Shown here piece after piece: positions 25,297 through 33,995 of a stretch of DNA of 36,614 nt; position 1 is the first letter of the stretch, and each line of letters begins with the position of its first letter. The position numbers and the translations under genes were made by a program. Source of the stretch: Crenothrix polyspora (GTDB lineage Bacteria > Pseudomonadota > Gammaproteobacteria > Methylococcales > Methylomonadaceae); NCBI GenBank assembly GCA_945903675.1, contig CAMDOP010000003.1, forward strand, positions 1 to 36,614, given 5' to 3'. The notes beneath the pieces are model-generated. The model made no database searches. It saw only the letters and a program-made list of their open reading frames with translations, and was not told the DNA's origin.

Positions 25297-28200
25297 ATGG
25301 GGGGTCTTATCCGTTTTGCGCTCAGCCAGCGCTTACTCATGATGATTGCCGTACTGCTGCTTTCAGGTGCTGGTTATTACGCTTTTAAAAATATTCCTAT
25401 CGATGCCTTTCCTGAAGTGTCACCGACACAGGTAAAGATCATCGTTAAAGCGGCTGGCATGACCCCTGAAGAAGTGGAGGCCCGTATTACAGCCCCCATT
25501 GAAATTGAACTGCTAGGCATTCCCCATCAGACCATGCTGCGTTCTATTGCCAAATATGCCTTAACCGATATTACCGTTGATTTTTCTGAAGGCACTGATA
25601 TTTATTGGGCCCGTCAGCAAATTGCCGAACGCCTCAATTCCTTATGGACTAATTTACCTGCTGGAGTACAAGGTGGCATAGCCCCAATGACTACGCCCTT
25701 GGGTGAAATGTTTATGTTTTCTATAGAAGGCGGCGACTTAAGCCTCATGGAGCGCCGAGATTTACTGGATTGGGTCATACGTCCGGCACTGAGAACGGTT
25801 TCTGGAGTCGCTGATGTTAATTCCTTAGGCGGGTTGGTGAGAAGTTTTGAAGTCACGCCAGATAATACTAGGCTGACTGCCAGAGGCATCAGCATAGAAA
25901 AACTCATGGCGACCTTGCAAAACAATAACCGTAATGACGGTGCAGGTCGGATGAGTGATGGTGAAGAAGCCCTCATTGTGCGTGCAGAAGGCCGCATTAA
26001 AACCTTGGCAGATGTCAGTACGTTAGTCGTCGATAATAAAAATGGCATTCCTATTACCGTTGCTGATGTTGCCGATGTGAATATCGGCGCCTTAACACGC
26101 TATGGAGCCGTCAGTAAGAATGGTGAAGGTGAATCAGTAACAGGGTTGGTACTGAGTTTACGAGGTGCTAACGCCAGAAAAACCATCACCGGAATAGAGC
26201 AGAAACTTGCGCAAATTAGCCCTAGCTTTCCTAAAGGCGTCACTGCCCAAGTCTTCTACAATCGTGGCGACTTAGTCGACAAAGCAGTCAGCACGGTTTT
26301 ACATGCTTTACTGGAAGCGGTTGCCTTGGTCATCGTCTTATTGATTTTATTTTTAGGTAATTTACGTGCAGCCTTAGTTGTGGCTTTAGCCCTGCCACTA
26401 GCCGCGCTATTTACCTTTATATTAATGAAAACCATGGACATGTCAGCAAACTTGATGAGTTTGGGCGGCTTGGCTATTGCCATTGGTATGCTGGTCGATG
26501 CCGCAGTCGTGGTGGTTGAAAATGTCATTACCCATTTAGCCAACGTCGAAAAAGCCCAACGTTTACCTCGACTACATGTCATTTATAGAGCAACCTGTGA
26601 AGTGGCGGGCCCTGTTACTTCTGGTATATTAATTATAATTATTGTTTTTTTACCCTTGCTTACCCTGCAAGGCTTAGAAGGCAAATTATTTACACCTGTT
26701 GCTTTAACGATCGTCTTTGCGCTCAGCGGTTCGTTGATCTTGTCACTCACTGTAATCCCTGTGCTAGCCTCTTATTTGCTTAAAGAAGTCTCACACGAAG
26801 AACCATGGCTGCCCAGACAATTACAAAAAGCTTATCAACCCGCTTTATTATGGTGCTTAGCGCATAGTCAACGCGTATTTACGGCAGCAGGAATCTTATT
26901 GGCCATCACGGTACTGGTCTTTACCCAAATAGGCAGTACCTTTATGCCGACTATGGATGAAGGTGATATTATTTTACAGCTAGAGAAATTACCGTCGATC
27001 ACTTTGGCACAATCCGTCGCCTTAGATGAGCAGGTACAAAAAAATCTGCTTAAACATATCCCAGAAATAGCCACTATTGTTTCTCGAGTCGGCGCGGATG
27101 AACTCGGTCTTGATCCTATGGGTTTAAATGAAACCGATACTTTCTTAGTACTTAAACCTAAAGATCAATGGCGTATGGCGACTAAAGATGCTTTGATCGA
27201 AGAAATACGCAAGATCATGGCTCAAACCCCTGGCATCGCTTTCGGCTTTACCCAACCCATAGAAATGCGTGTATCAGAAATGCTCACAGGGACACGCGGT
27301 GATGTCGCTGTTAAATTATTCGGTACCGACCTAGCCGTTTTAAATGAGAAAGCTAATGCCATTGCCGAAACCTTAAGGCATATAAAAGGCTCTAGCGATG
27401 TCTTTGCCAAACAAAATGATGGTATGCAGTTTTTATCGGTAAGTATCAATAAATTGGCTGCGGGTCGTCTAGGTCTGGATAGCGACAGCATAGAAACACT
27501 ATTACGCGCCCAAATTGAAGGCTTAAACTTAGGCATCGTACAAGAAGGCATTAAACGTACACCGTTGATTTTACGTGGCAGGAGCAATACCGCTAATTTT
27601 GACGATCTACAAATTAGCTTAGCTAATGGCAGTCATGTGCCGGTATCGACCATAGCCACTATAAAAAAAGTTGAGGGCGTGGTCTCTGTTAGTCGAGAGC
27701 GTGGACAACGTTTTGTAGTGATCCGCAGTAATGTACAAGATCGTGATTTAGTCGGCTTTGTCGAAGAAGCGCGTAAAGCTGTTGCCGAAAAGGTAGACTT
27801 GCCCACCGGCTATACGCTTGAGTTTGGTGGTCAATTTGAAAACCAACAACGTGCTGCAGCCACACTGTCCTTAGTGGTGCCTATTTCCCTAGTGTTGATA
27901 TTTTTGCTGTTGTTTTCAACCTTCGGCTCAGTACGTCAGGCAGCCCTAGTGCTGTCTAATATTCCTCTGGCCATGGTCGGCGGGGTATTTGCTCTTTGGC
28001 TTTCTGGTGAATATTTATCAGTGCCGGCTTCTGTGGGCTTTATCGCTTTATTGGGTATTGCAGTCCTTAATGGCGTGGTCATGGTCAGTTATTTCAATCA
28101 ACTCAAAGCAACCGGCATGGACTTGCTACAAGTAGTCACCTTAGGCTCATCGCGACGCTTAAGACCCGTATTAATGACGGCCAGCATCGCTGCCTTTGGC

Positions 28201-28359
28201 TTAATTCCCTTGTTATTTGCCAGTGGCCCAGGTTCGGAGATTCAAAGACCCTTAGCCATCGTAGTCATTGGCGGCTTAATTTCGTCAACCTTTTTAACCT
28301 TATTCTTATTGCCGATACTATATAAACTATTCGGTTTACCTAAGGAGATAACAGCATGA
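25297..28359 (+). CDS. Heavy-metal efflux RND transporter, second system
   Basis: A 1020-residue inner-membrane HME-RND pump with the family start MGGLIRFALSQRLL and segment NIPIDAFPEVSPTQV. The TM4 motif reads AIGMLVD...E: D401 and E408 are kept but the first acidic residue of the CzcA pattern is Ala (A395). The first pump has DFG there. Of the three CusA methionines only the first has a counterpart (SEMLTG); the others read RLGLD and NGSHVP. It is therefore neither a clear CzcA nor a clear CusA type, and the substrate is uncertain, probably a divalent cation. These are by-eye alignments. The stop overlaps the DUF3240 start (ATGA). Confidence 0.92.
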   Translation: MGGLIRFALSQRLLMMIAVLLLSGAGYYAFKNIPIDAFPEVSPTQVKIIVKAAGMTPEEVEARITAPIEIELLGIPHQTMLRSIAKYALTDITVDFSEGTDIYWARQQIAERLNSLWTNLPAGVQGGIAPMTTPLGEMFMFSIEGGDLSLMERRDLLDWVIRPALRTVSGVADVNSLGGLVRSFEVTPDNTRLTARGISIEKLMATLQNNNRNDGAGRMSDGEEALIVRAEGRIKTLADVSTLVVDNKNGIPITVADVADVNIGALTRYGAVSKNGEGESVTGLVLSLRGANARKTITGIEQKLAQISPSFPKGVTAQVFYNRGDLVDKAVSTVLHALLEAVALVIVLLILFLGNLRAALVVALALPLAALFTFILMKTMDMSANLMSLGGLAIAIGMLVDAAVVVVENVITHLANVEKAQRLPRLHVIYRATCEVAGPVTSGILIIIIVFLPLLTLQGLEGKLFTPVALTIVFALSGSLILSLTVIPVLASYLLKEVSHEEPWLPRQLQKAYQPALLWCLAHSQRVFTAAGILLAITVLVFTQIGSTFMPTMDEGDIILQLEKLPSITLAQSVALDEQVQKNLLKHIPEIATIVSRVGADELGLDPMGLNETDTFLVLKPKDQWRMATKDALIEEIRKIMAQTPGIAFGFTQPIEMRVSEMLTGTRGDVAVKLFGTDLAVLNEKANAIAETLRHIKGSSDVFAKQNDGMQFLSVSINKLAAGRLGLDSDSIETLLRAQIEGLNLGIVQEGIKRTPLILRGRSNTANFDDLQISLANGSHVPVSTIATIKKVEGVVSVSRERGQRFVVIRSNVQDRDLVGFVEEARKAVAEKVDLPTGYTLEFGGQFENQQRAAATLSLVVPISLVLIFLLLFSTFGSVRQAALVLSNIPLAMVGGVFALWLSGEYLSVPASVGFIALLGIAVLNGVVMVSYFNQLKATGMDLLQVVTLGSSRRLRPVLMTASIAAFGLIPLLFASGPGSEIQRPLAIVVIGGLISSTFLTLFLLPILYKLFGLPKEITA

Positions 28360-28661
28360 TTGCTAGTGAATATTTAGTAACCCTCAATATCCCGCCCAGT
28401 CTTGAAGAAATGCTGGTAGACCAACTACTACTATTGGAATCCGAACATGGCTTTAGTAGCTTTCAAGTTTATGCCCATCATCACGAAAACAAGAACTTAT
28501 CACTTGCGGAACAAGTGACGGGGCGTCAAAAACGCACCCGTTTTCAGATGTATATACCAGAACACGAGTTACCTAGCTTATTAGCGCAATTACGCAGAGA
28601 CTTTAAAGGTTCCGGCATACAATACTGGGTCATGCCTGTCATTGATAGCGGTGTTATTTAA
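28356..28661 (+). CDS. DUF3240 family protein, accessory to the RND pump
   Basis: The 101-residue product matches what I recall of DUF3240: TLNIPPSLEEMLVDQLL, then GFSSFQVYAHHHE, SLAEQVTGRQKR and IQYWVMPVIDSG. The family is small, probably of PII-like ferredoxin fold, and commonly lies at the 3' end of CzcCBA-type operons. The short His run (HHHE) could be a metal ligand. It is translationally coupled to the pump gene through ATGA. Its stop overlaps the stop of the convergent aas gene. A regulatory or metal-sensing role is inference. Confidence 0.85.
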   Translation: MIASEYLVTLNIPPSLEEMLVDQLLLLESEHGFSSFQVYAHHHENKNLSLAEQVTGRQKRTRFQMYIPEHELPSLLAQLRRDFKGSGIQYWVMPVIDSGVI

Positions 28662-30799
28662 TGACCACTTGCCACTAAATCGGCTACTCCAGGGTAATTG
28701 ACCTTACCGGTAGCCATCACCGGAATAGCCTCTACGACCAGAATTTTCTTGGGTAGACTTATAAGTGCAACACCTGGCGAGGCACTGGCTAGTTCATTTA
28801 CTGTCGCTAATTTTTGTGTGGTCACTAAGATCACCTGCTCACCTTTTTTAGCGTCAGGTACACTTATTGCAGCATGCTGTGCCTGCGGCCAGGCATTAAT
28901 CGCTAACTGTTCTACTGCGGTTAAAGAAACCATTTCACCTCCTACCTTAGCAAAACGCTTACTGCGACCACGTATGCTAATAAAGCCTTGCTCATCGACA
29001 TGAACGATATCACCCGTGTCATACCAACCTTTGCCATAAATAGATTCCGGTGGCACTAAAACACCGGGATTATCTGCCAGTAAATAACCCAGCATAATAT
29101 TAGGGCCTTTAACATGCAGTAAGCCAGCATCAGAGATGCCAGGAACGGGTTCCAATTGATGCTCCATACAGGGCATAAAACGACCTACCGTACCGGCTTT
29201 ATAATGTAGCGGCGTATTGACTGAGGTAATGGGTGAAGTTTCAGTTGCACCATAACCTTCTAAAATACGAATACCAAATTTATCAGCCCAGAGTTGTCGA
29301 GTATTTTCTTGTAATTTTTCAGCGCCCGCCACTACATAACGTAGATTATAAAAATCATAAGGATGCGCTGTTTTGGCATAAGCCGATAAAAAGGTGTTGG
29401 TGCCAAACATTATAGTGGCATGGGTTTCATAGGCTATTTCTGGAATCACACTGTAGTGCAGCGGCGTCGGATAAAAGAACGTTTTTATACCATTCATGAC
29501 CGGTAACAGCGTACCTACTGTGAAACCAAAAGAATGGAACATAGGCAAAAAATTAAGTACCCGGTCTTGGGCATTAAAATTAATACAAGCCTCTAATTGC
29601 TTAAGATTACCTAATATATTGGCATGAGAAAGCACCACGCCTTTAGGTGTGCCTTCAGAACCTGAAGTAAAGAGCACAACTGCGGGACTATCAGGATTAA
29701 TTGCCTTCGAACTATACCAATAATCCGTGGTTCTGGCTTTTATGACAGCTATTAACTTATCCTTCCCAGAAATATTTTTTGCTAAATCTTCCAAATACAC
29801 AACGTTACATTGCTGACTTAATTGTTCAACCGTAGCACTTAAATCAGCCAATTCTATAAAGCGTCGCGAGGTCAATACCGTATTTATTTGAGCGACTTGA
29901 CAGGCAAGCAGCATCGCAGAAGAACCGGTAGAAAAGTTCAGCATGGCGGGCACACGTTCCTGCAACTGCAAGCCTAGGATAGTCATTAAGGTTTTAGTCG
30001 AATTAGGTAAAAATACACCGACATATTCACCTTTGCTCGTACTTTTAGTTAAGACCTGTCCCACTGCAATACTACGAGTAATTAAGGTGTTATAAGACCA
30101 AGGAATACGCTCTAAGTCTTCAACTATGCTATGTCCACCACCATGAACCTTACGCGCCTCCAGCAAGCCTGTAAAAATACTTTGTCGAAAAGGGCTGGTT
30201 ACAAACATCATTTTAGTCATGATATCTGCTAATTGCTGACCACAATAAGCACGACGAAGCTTACCCTGTAGATTATCGGGAGCATTGATAAACTCAGAGG
30301 GTAATATATGGATGCTAATTTTTGGAAATAAACGCAAGCGTGAAATTCTATGTAGCTTTGAAAAATAGGTATATTGACTGCCTGAAATACGTACAGGCAA
30401 TACAGCCGCTTTAGATTTGTCAGCAACCATACCCGTACCATCATAAATTTTCATTAATGAACCGGTTACCGAGATACGGCCTTCTGGAAAAATAACCGTA
30501 TGCGTATCGTTTCCCAAATGATGGATTAAATCCTTTAAGGAAATCGGATGAGTAGGATCCATAGGAAACACTCGCGATAATCTTAAAAATGGCTTTAACC
30601 ACCAACGTTGAGACATTTGGGTATTGATAGCAAAAGTGATGTTATCAGGTAAAAAAACACCCAGTAGCAAAGGGTCTAAAAATGAGGTGTGATTAGCAAT
30701 AATCAATACTCTTTTACCAGCATTCTTATAGTTTTCTAGGCCCGTCACCTCAACTTTGTACATTAAAATTAATAACGCGCGTAATAATTTTTTTAGCAT
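28658..30799 (-). CDS. aas: Bifunctional 2-acylglycerophosphoethanolamine acyltransferase / acyl-ACP synthetase
   Basis: The 713-residue membrane-associated enzyme is a fusion like E. coli Aas (719), which re-acylates lysophospholipids with fatty acid activated on an acyl carrier protein. The N-terminal acyltransferase has the HX4D motif NHTSFLD (H37, D42) and FPEGRIS (104-110). The C-terminal AMP-forming synthetase has TSGSEGTPKG (378-387), GYGATETSP and the hinge TGDIVHVDEQGFISIRGRSK. The C-terminus keeps the catalytic-Lys region VMATGKVNY. Monocistronic, convergent with the second RND operon and divergent from moaA, with repeat copy B in the shared upstream region. Confidence 0.92.
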   Translation of the reverse strand: MLKKLLRALLILMYKVEVTGLENYKNAGKRVLIIANHTSFLDPLLLGVFLPDNITFAINTQMSQRWWLKPFLRLSRVFPMDPTHPISLKDLIHHLGNDTHTVIFPEGRISVTGSLMKIYDGTGMVADKSKAAVLPVRISGSQYTYFSKLHRISRLRLFPKISIHILPSEFINAPDNLQGKLRRAYCGQQLADIMTKMMFVTSPFRQSIFTGLLEARKVHGGGHSIVEDLERIPWSYNTLITRSIAVGQVLTKSTSKGEYVGVFLPNSTKTLMTILGLQLQERVPAMLNFSTGSSAMLLACQVAQINTVLTSRRFIELADLSATVEQLSQQCNVVYLEDLAKNISGKDKLIAVIKARTTDYWYSSKAINPDSPAVVLFTSGSEGTPKGVVLSHANILGNLKQLEACINFNAQDRVLNFLPMFHSFGFTVGTLLPVMNGIKTFFYPTPLHYSVIPEIAYETHATIMFGTNTFLSAYAKTAHPYDFYNLRYVVAGAEKLQENTRQLWADKFGIRILEGYGATETSPITSVNTPLHYKAGTVGRFMPCMEHQLEPVPGISDAGLLHVKGPNIMLGYLLADNPGVLVPPESIYGKGWYDTGDIVHVDEQGFISIRGRSKRFAKVGGEMVSLTAVEQLAINAWPQAQHAAISVPDAKKGEQVILVTTQKLATVNELASASPGVALISLPKKILVVEAIPVMATGKVNYPGVADLVASGH

Positions 30800-30867
30800 A
30801 GATGCCTCCCCTTTAATTTGATAGGCATTGTATAGACTTATAGTTATAAGATTATTAATTTTAAAAG

Positions 30868-31069
30868 ACTACCAATTTAAGGCGGGGCATTTTAGCTTAA
30901 TCATTCACTTTTAGACAGGGTTCTCATAAGCGCAGACAAAGGACAAAAGGTGTAGGGCAAAGGGTTAAGCCTAGTACCTGCAACGCCTTAAGTTGCTAAC
31001 TTCCTAGGCTTAGTCTTTCGTCCTGAGCCTTTCGTCTTCGCTAAAGCTGTCCTGTTTTAAGTTGGTAGC
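30868..31069 (+). repeat. Second full-length copy (B) of the dispersed inverted-terminal repeat
   Basis: A 202-bp element nearly identical in layout to the copy at 14119, including the same phrases (CTTTTAGACAGGGTTCTC, GCGCAGACAAAGGAC, GTTGGTAGC). Left end 30868-30889 starts ACTACCAATTTAAGG; right end 31048-31069 ends TTTAAGTTGGTAGC. The internal terminus-like segment is kept (GCCTTAAGTTGCTAAC). It lies in the 364-bp divergent gap between aas and moaA, so any promoter of either gene must lie beside it. The remaining moaA-side sequence (31070-31163) holds a small palindrome GATAGC-TTA-GCTATC (31108-31122). Confidence 0.8.
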
Positions 31070-31163
31070 CTTTATACTTATTGGCGGTATTTTTTTATTA
31101 CCTAATCGATAGCTTAGCTATCTATGTTAATATTAAACGCTTACTTTTTCTTGCTGTATACCT

Positions 31164-32168
31164 ATGACACCTACTACCCCTAAGCTATTAATTGATCGTT
31201 TTGGCAGAACGGTTGATTATTTACGAATATCTATCACCGATCGCTGTGATTTTCGCTGTGTCTATTGTATGGCTGAAGATATGACGTTCTTGCCGCGCGA
31301 GCAAGTTTTATCGCTAGAAGAAATTCATACCCTAGCTATAGCGTTCACTGAATTAGGCGTAAAAAAGATACGTATTACTGGCGGTGAGCCTTTAGTAAGA
31401 AAAGGTGCACTGGAACTCTTAGAAAAAATAGGTCGAATAGAGGGCTTGCAGGAGCTCGTCATCACCACTAATGGCTCTCAATTAGAAGCCATGGCGATGG
31501 ACTTAAAAGCCGCTGGTATCAAACGCATTAATATCAGCCTAGACACTTTAGATGATGATAAATTTAAAGCCATTACCCGTACAGGTAATTTGCAGCAAGT
31601 ACTTAAGGGTATACAAGCAGCAAAACTTGCAGGGTTCGAACGCATAAAAATCAATACTGTCGTACTTAAAAACCAAAATCATGAGGAAGTCTGCAATCTA
31701 GTGCAATATGCGGTCGATAATGGCATAGACATCAGCTTTATCGAAGAAATGCCGCTAGGTATAGTCGATCAGCATGATCGTTCCAGTGCTTATTATTCTA
31801 GTGACTTAATCAAGCAGGATTTAGCCCAGCAGTTTTCCTTAGTTGCAACTCTTGAAAAAACAGACGGACCTTCCAACTACTTTAAGGTTGATGGCACTTT
31901 CTCTCGGGTAGGCTTTATTTCACCTCATAGCGACAATTTCTGTAGCACTTGTAATCGGGTACGCTTAACGGTAGAAGGTCGTTTGCTATTATGTTTGGGC
32001 AACGAACATTCAGTTGATTTAAAAGCCGTGCTTAGAGCCCATCCAGGCGATATGACAATACTTAAACAGGCCATAATTGATGCTATGTTGATCAAGCCGG
32101 AGAAACACGAATTTAACGTCCATGAACAACCGGTTATTCTACGTTATATGAATATGACTGGAGGTTAA
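31164..32168 (+). CDS. moaA: GTP 3',8-cyclase (MoaA)
   Basis: Radical-SAM enzyme that starts molybdenum-cofactor synthesis by converting GTP to 3',8-cyclo-7,8-dihydro-GTP. The 334-residue product has the N-terminal cluster motif CDFRCVYC (C28, C32, C35) and the C-terminal second-cluster motif with C260, C263 and C277 (CX2CX13C). It ends in the conserved Gly-Gly (MTGG) needed for activity in known MoaA. Length is normal. It is solitary: no moaB, moaC, moaD or moaE is adjacent. I see no convincing molybdenum-cofactor riboswitch in its short leader. Repeat copies flank it on both sides. Confidence 0.97.
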   Translation: MTPTTPKLLIDRFGRTVDYLRISITDRCDFRCVYCMAEDMTFLPREQVLSLEEIHTLAIAFTELGVKKIRITGGEPLVRKGALELLEKIGRIEGLQELVITTNGSQLEAMAMDLKAAGIKRINISLDTLDDDKFKAITRTGNLQQVLKGIQAAKLAGFERIKINTVVLKNQNHEEVCNLVQYAVDNGIDISFIEEMPLGIVDQHDRSSAYYSSDLIKQDLAQQFSLVATLEKTDGPSNYFKVDGTFSRVGFISPHSDNFCSTCNRVRLTVEGRLLLCLGNEHSVDLKAVLRAHPGDMTILKQAIIDAMLIKPEKHEFNVHEQPVILRYMNMTGG

Positions 32169-32248
32169 GGCTCTAGACCTTGTAGTGCCATCACTACGCT
32201 TTGTACATTTGCAGATTAAACGGCAGGGTGAATACTTTGCGGATGTTG

Positions 32249-32335
32249 GTTACCAACTTAAAGCGGGACAGCTTCAGCGCAGACGAAAGGCTCAGGGTGA
32301 AAGATTAAGCTAGTGTCCCGTCTTTAATTGATAGC
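32249..32335 (-). repeat. Short, inverted, internally deleted copy (C) of the dispersed repeat
   Basis: An 87-bp unit with 22-bp inverted ends (32249-32270 and 32314-32335), from GTTACCAACTTAAAGCGGG to CTTTAATTGATAGC. Its left half matches the reverse complement of the right end of the copy at 14119, continuing through TTCAGCGCAGACGAAAGGCTCAGGG. It then jumps to the reverse complement of the other end. It is therefore inverted and missing about 115 bp of the core. It sits in the 259-bp gap between the convergent moaA and phoU. Confidence 0.72.
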
Positions 32336-32362
32336 CCAGAGTTGATATCGTCTAAAACAACA

Positions 32363-32402
32363 CGACCTAAGTCTTCAGCTTTTAGGCTGCCGACTTAGGT
32401 CG
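32363..32402 (-). terminator. Terminator hairpin at the end of the pst-phoU operon
   Basis: Perfect 11-bp arms CGACCTAAGTC (32363-32373) and GACTTAGGTCG (32392-32402) enclose a second small stem CAGC/GCTG. On the minus strand, 25 bases past the phoU stop, the hairpin is followed by a T-rich tail (TGTTGTTTTAG), as in an intrinsic terminator. It would also block read-through from moaA. Confidence 0.7.
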
Positions 32403-32427
32403 CTTACTACATAAAGCTTAGCCAGTT

Positions 32428-33144
32428 TTATCGAGGCTGATTAATCTTGTCGACTAATTCTTCTTGAGTCAAATGACGGACATTTTCGCCTTTAATCATA
32501 AAAACTAAATGTTCACAGATATACCTAGCATGATCGCCGACTCTTTCCAAGGCACGTACCGTAGTCATTACATCTAAGAAACGAGTGATGTTTCTAGGGT
32601 CTTCCATCATATGAGTAATCAACAACCTGACTATATTCTCATATTCACGATCGACTTTTTGATCACGCTCAGTAATAGCAGGAATTTCTTCTATCGACAT
32701 TCTAGCAAAAGCATCCAAAGCATTATCTAACATGGCTTTGACTAACTCGACCATGCGATCCATATCATGCTTAGGCATGGCATTGGTGTGACTTGATAAC
32801 TTAACAGCCATTTCTGCAATACGCTTAGCTTTGTTACCGATTCTTTCTAGCTCATGGACGATTTTAATCACTGCAAGCAATAATCTTAAATCAAAAGCAG
32901 TTGGCTGTCTGAGCGCCAAAATCTGAGTACATTCCAATTCAATGGCAACTTCAAGCGTATCAATTTGGTTATCTTGACCAATGACAAACTCTGCCTGCTC
33001 AATATTACCTGTAATAAGAGCTTCAATTGCTAACTCTAATTGTTGTTCAACCAGTCCACCCATGGCCATGACTTTGTTGCGTACATCTTCAAGTTCTTTA
33101 TTAAATTGTTCAGATATATGATGGCCTATTTTACTGTTATCCAT
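32428..33144 (-). CDS. phoU: Phosphate-signalling regulator PhoU
   Basis: Cytosolic all-helical protein that links the Pst transporter to the PhoR/PhoB two-component system and restrains phosphate uptake. The 238-residue product shows the two PhoU repeats, each with its metal-binding-type motif: ELERIGNKA (98-106) and ALERVGDHA (198-206). Length matches E. coli PhoU (241). It is the last gene of pstC-pstA-pstB-phoU, 13 bases after pstB, and is followed by a strong hairpin. No phoB/phoR is in the window. Confidence 0.97.
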   Translation of the reverse strand: MDNSKIGHHISEQFNKELEDVRNKVMAMGGLVEQQLELAIEALITGNIEQAEFVIGQDNQIDTLEVAIELECTQILALRQPTAFDLRLLLAVIKIVHELERIGNKAKRIAEMAVKLSSHTNAMPKHDMDRMVELVKAMLDNALDAFARMSIEEIPAITERDQKVDREYENIVRLLITHMMEDPRNITRFLDVMTTVRALERVGDHARYICEHLVFMIKGENVRHLTQEELVDKINQPR

Positions 33145-33157
33145 TTTCTGCTCCTAA

Positions 33158-33991
33158 TTAGCCATACCGACCGGTAATGTAGTCTTCTGTTTGTTTTTTA
33201 CTAGGATTAGTAAACAACTCACTGGTTGTACCTATCTCTATCAATTCGCCCATATACATAAATGCTGTGTAATCAGAAACACGTGCAGCTTGTTGCATAT
33301 TGTGCGTCACAATAACGATGGTATATTTTTCTTTTAGCTCATTAATGAGCTCTTCAATTTTTAATGTTGAAATAGGATCCAGTGCAGAAGCTGGCTCATC
33401 TAACAATAACACTTCAGGTTCAATTGCTATGGCTCTAGCAATAACCAAACGTTGTTGCTGACCACCTGACATCCCTAGTGCGTTATCATTTAGGCGATCT
33501 TTCATTTCATCCCATAATGCAGCGCCGCGTAATGCTTTTTCAACGGTTTCTTCCAAAACACGTTTATCATTAATACCTTGAATTCTTAAACCATATGCTA
33601 CGTTTTCAAAGATAGACTTAGGAAAAGGATTTGGCTTTTGAAATACCATACCTACGCGCCTGCGCAATGCCGCAACATTGACAGATTTATCATAAATATT
33701 GTCGCCGTCTAATAGGATTTTTCCTTCAATTCTGGCGCTATCAACCAAATCGTTCATGCGATTAATACAACGCAACAACGTTGATTTACCACAACCACTA
33801 GGCCCAATATAAGCGGTCACTTTTTTCTTTTGCATTTCCATGTTAATACCATGTAATGCTTGTTTTTCGCCATAAAACAAATTTAGGTTTTCAACCTTAA
33901 TGCAGGTCTCAGTAGGCTGTTGTGATACATCCTTGTCACGTAATACAGAGCTCATATCAATTGAATGTGATTTTACTTGTTGTGCTGTCAT
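33158..33991 (-). CDS. pstB: Phosphate ABC transporter ATP-binding protein PstB
   Basis: Cytosolic ATPase that powers the PstSCAB phosphate importer. The 277-residue product has Walker [10 protein letters not shown] (63-71), the signature MSGGQ (174-178; usually LSGGQ) and Walker B LLLDEP (195-200), followed by the switch His in IVTHNM. The ATG at 33991 is chosen because GGAAGG lies about nine bases upstream and the start falls four bases after the pstA stop. A longer frame from TTG 34045 would overlap pstA by 50 bases. Confidence 0.97.
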   Translation of the reverse strand: MTAQQVKSHSIDMSSVLRDKDVSQQPTETCIKVENLNLFYGEKQALHGINMEMQKKKVTAYIGPSGCGKSTLLRCINRMNDLVDSARIEGKILLDGDNIYDKSVNVAALRRRVGMVFQKPNPFPKSIFENVAYGLRIQGINDKRVLEETVEKALRGAALWDEMKDRLNDNALGMSGGQQQRLVIARAIAIEPEVLLLDEPASALDPISTLKIEELINELKEKYTIVIVTHNMQQAARVSDYTAFMYMGELIEIGTTSELFTNPSKKQTEDYITGRYG

Positions 33992-33995
33992 TTGT

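Noticed and set aside
31070-31163. Molybdenum-cofactor riboswitch before moaA
   Set aside because: Only about 95 bases remain between the repeat and the ATG, with one 6-bp palindrome. No multi-stem structure of the expected size is visible.
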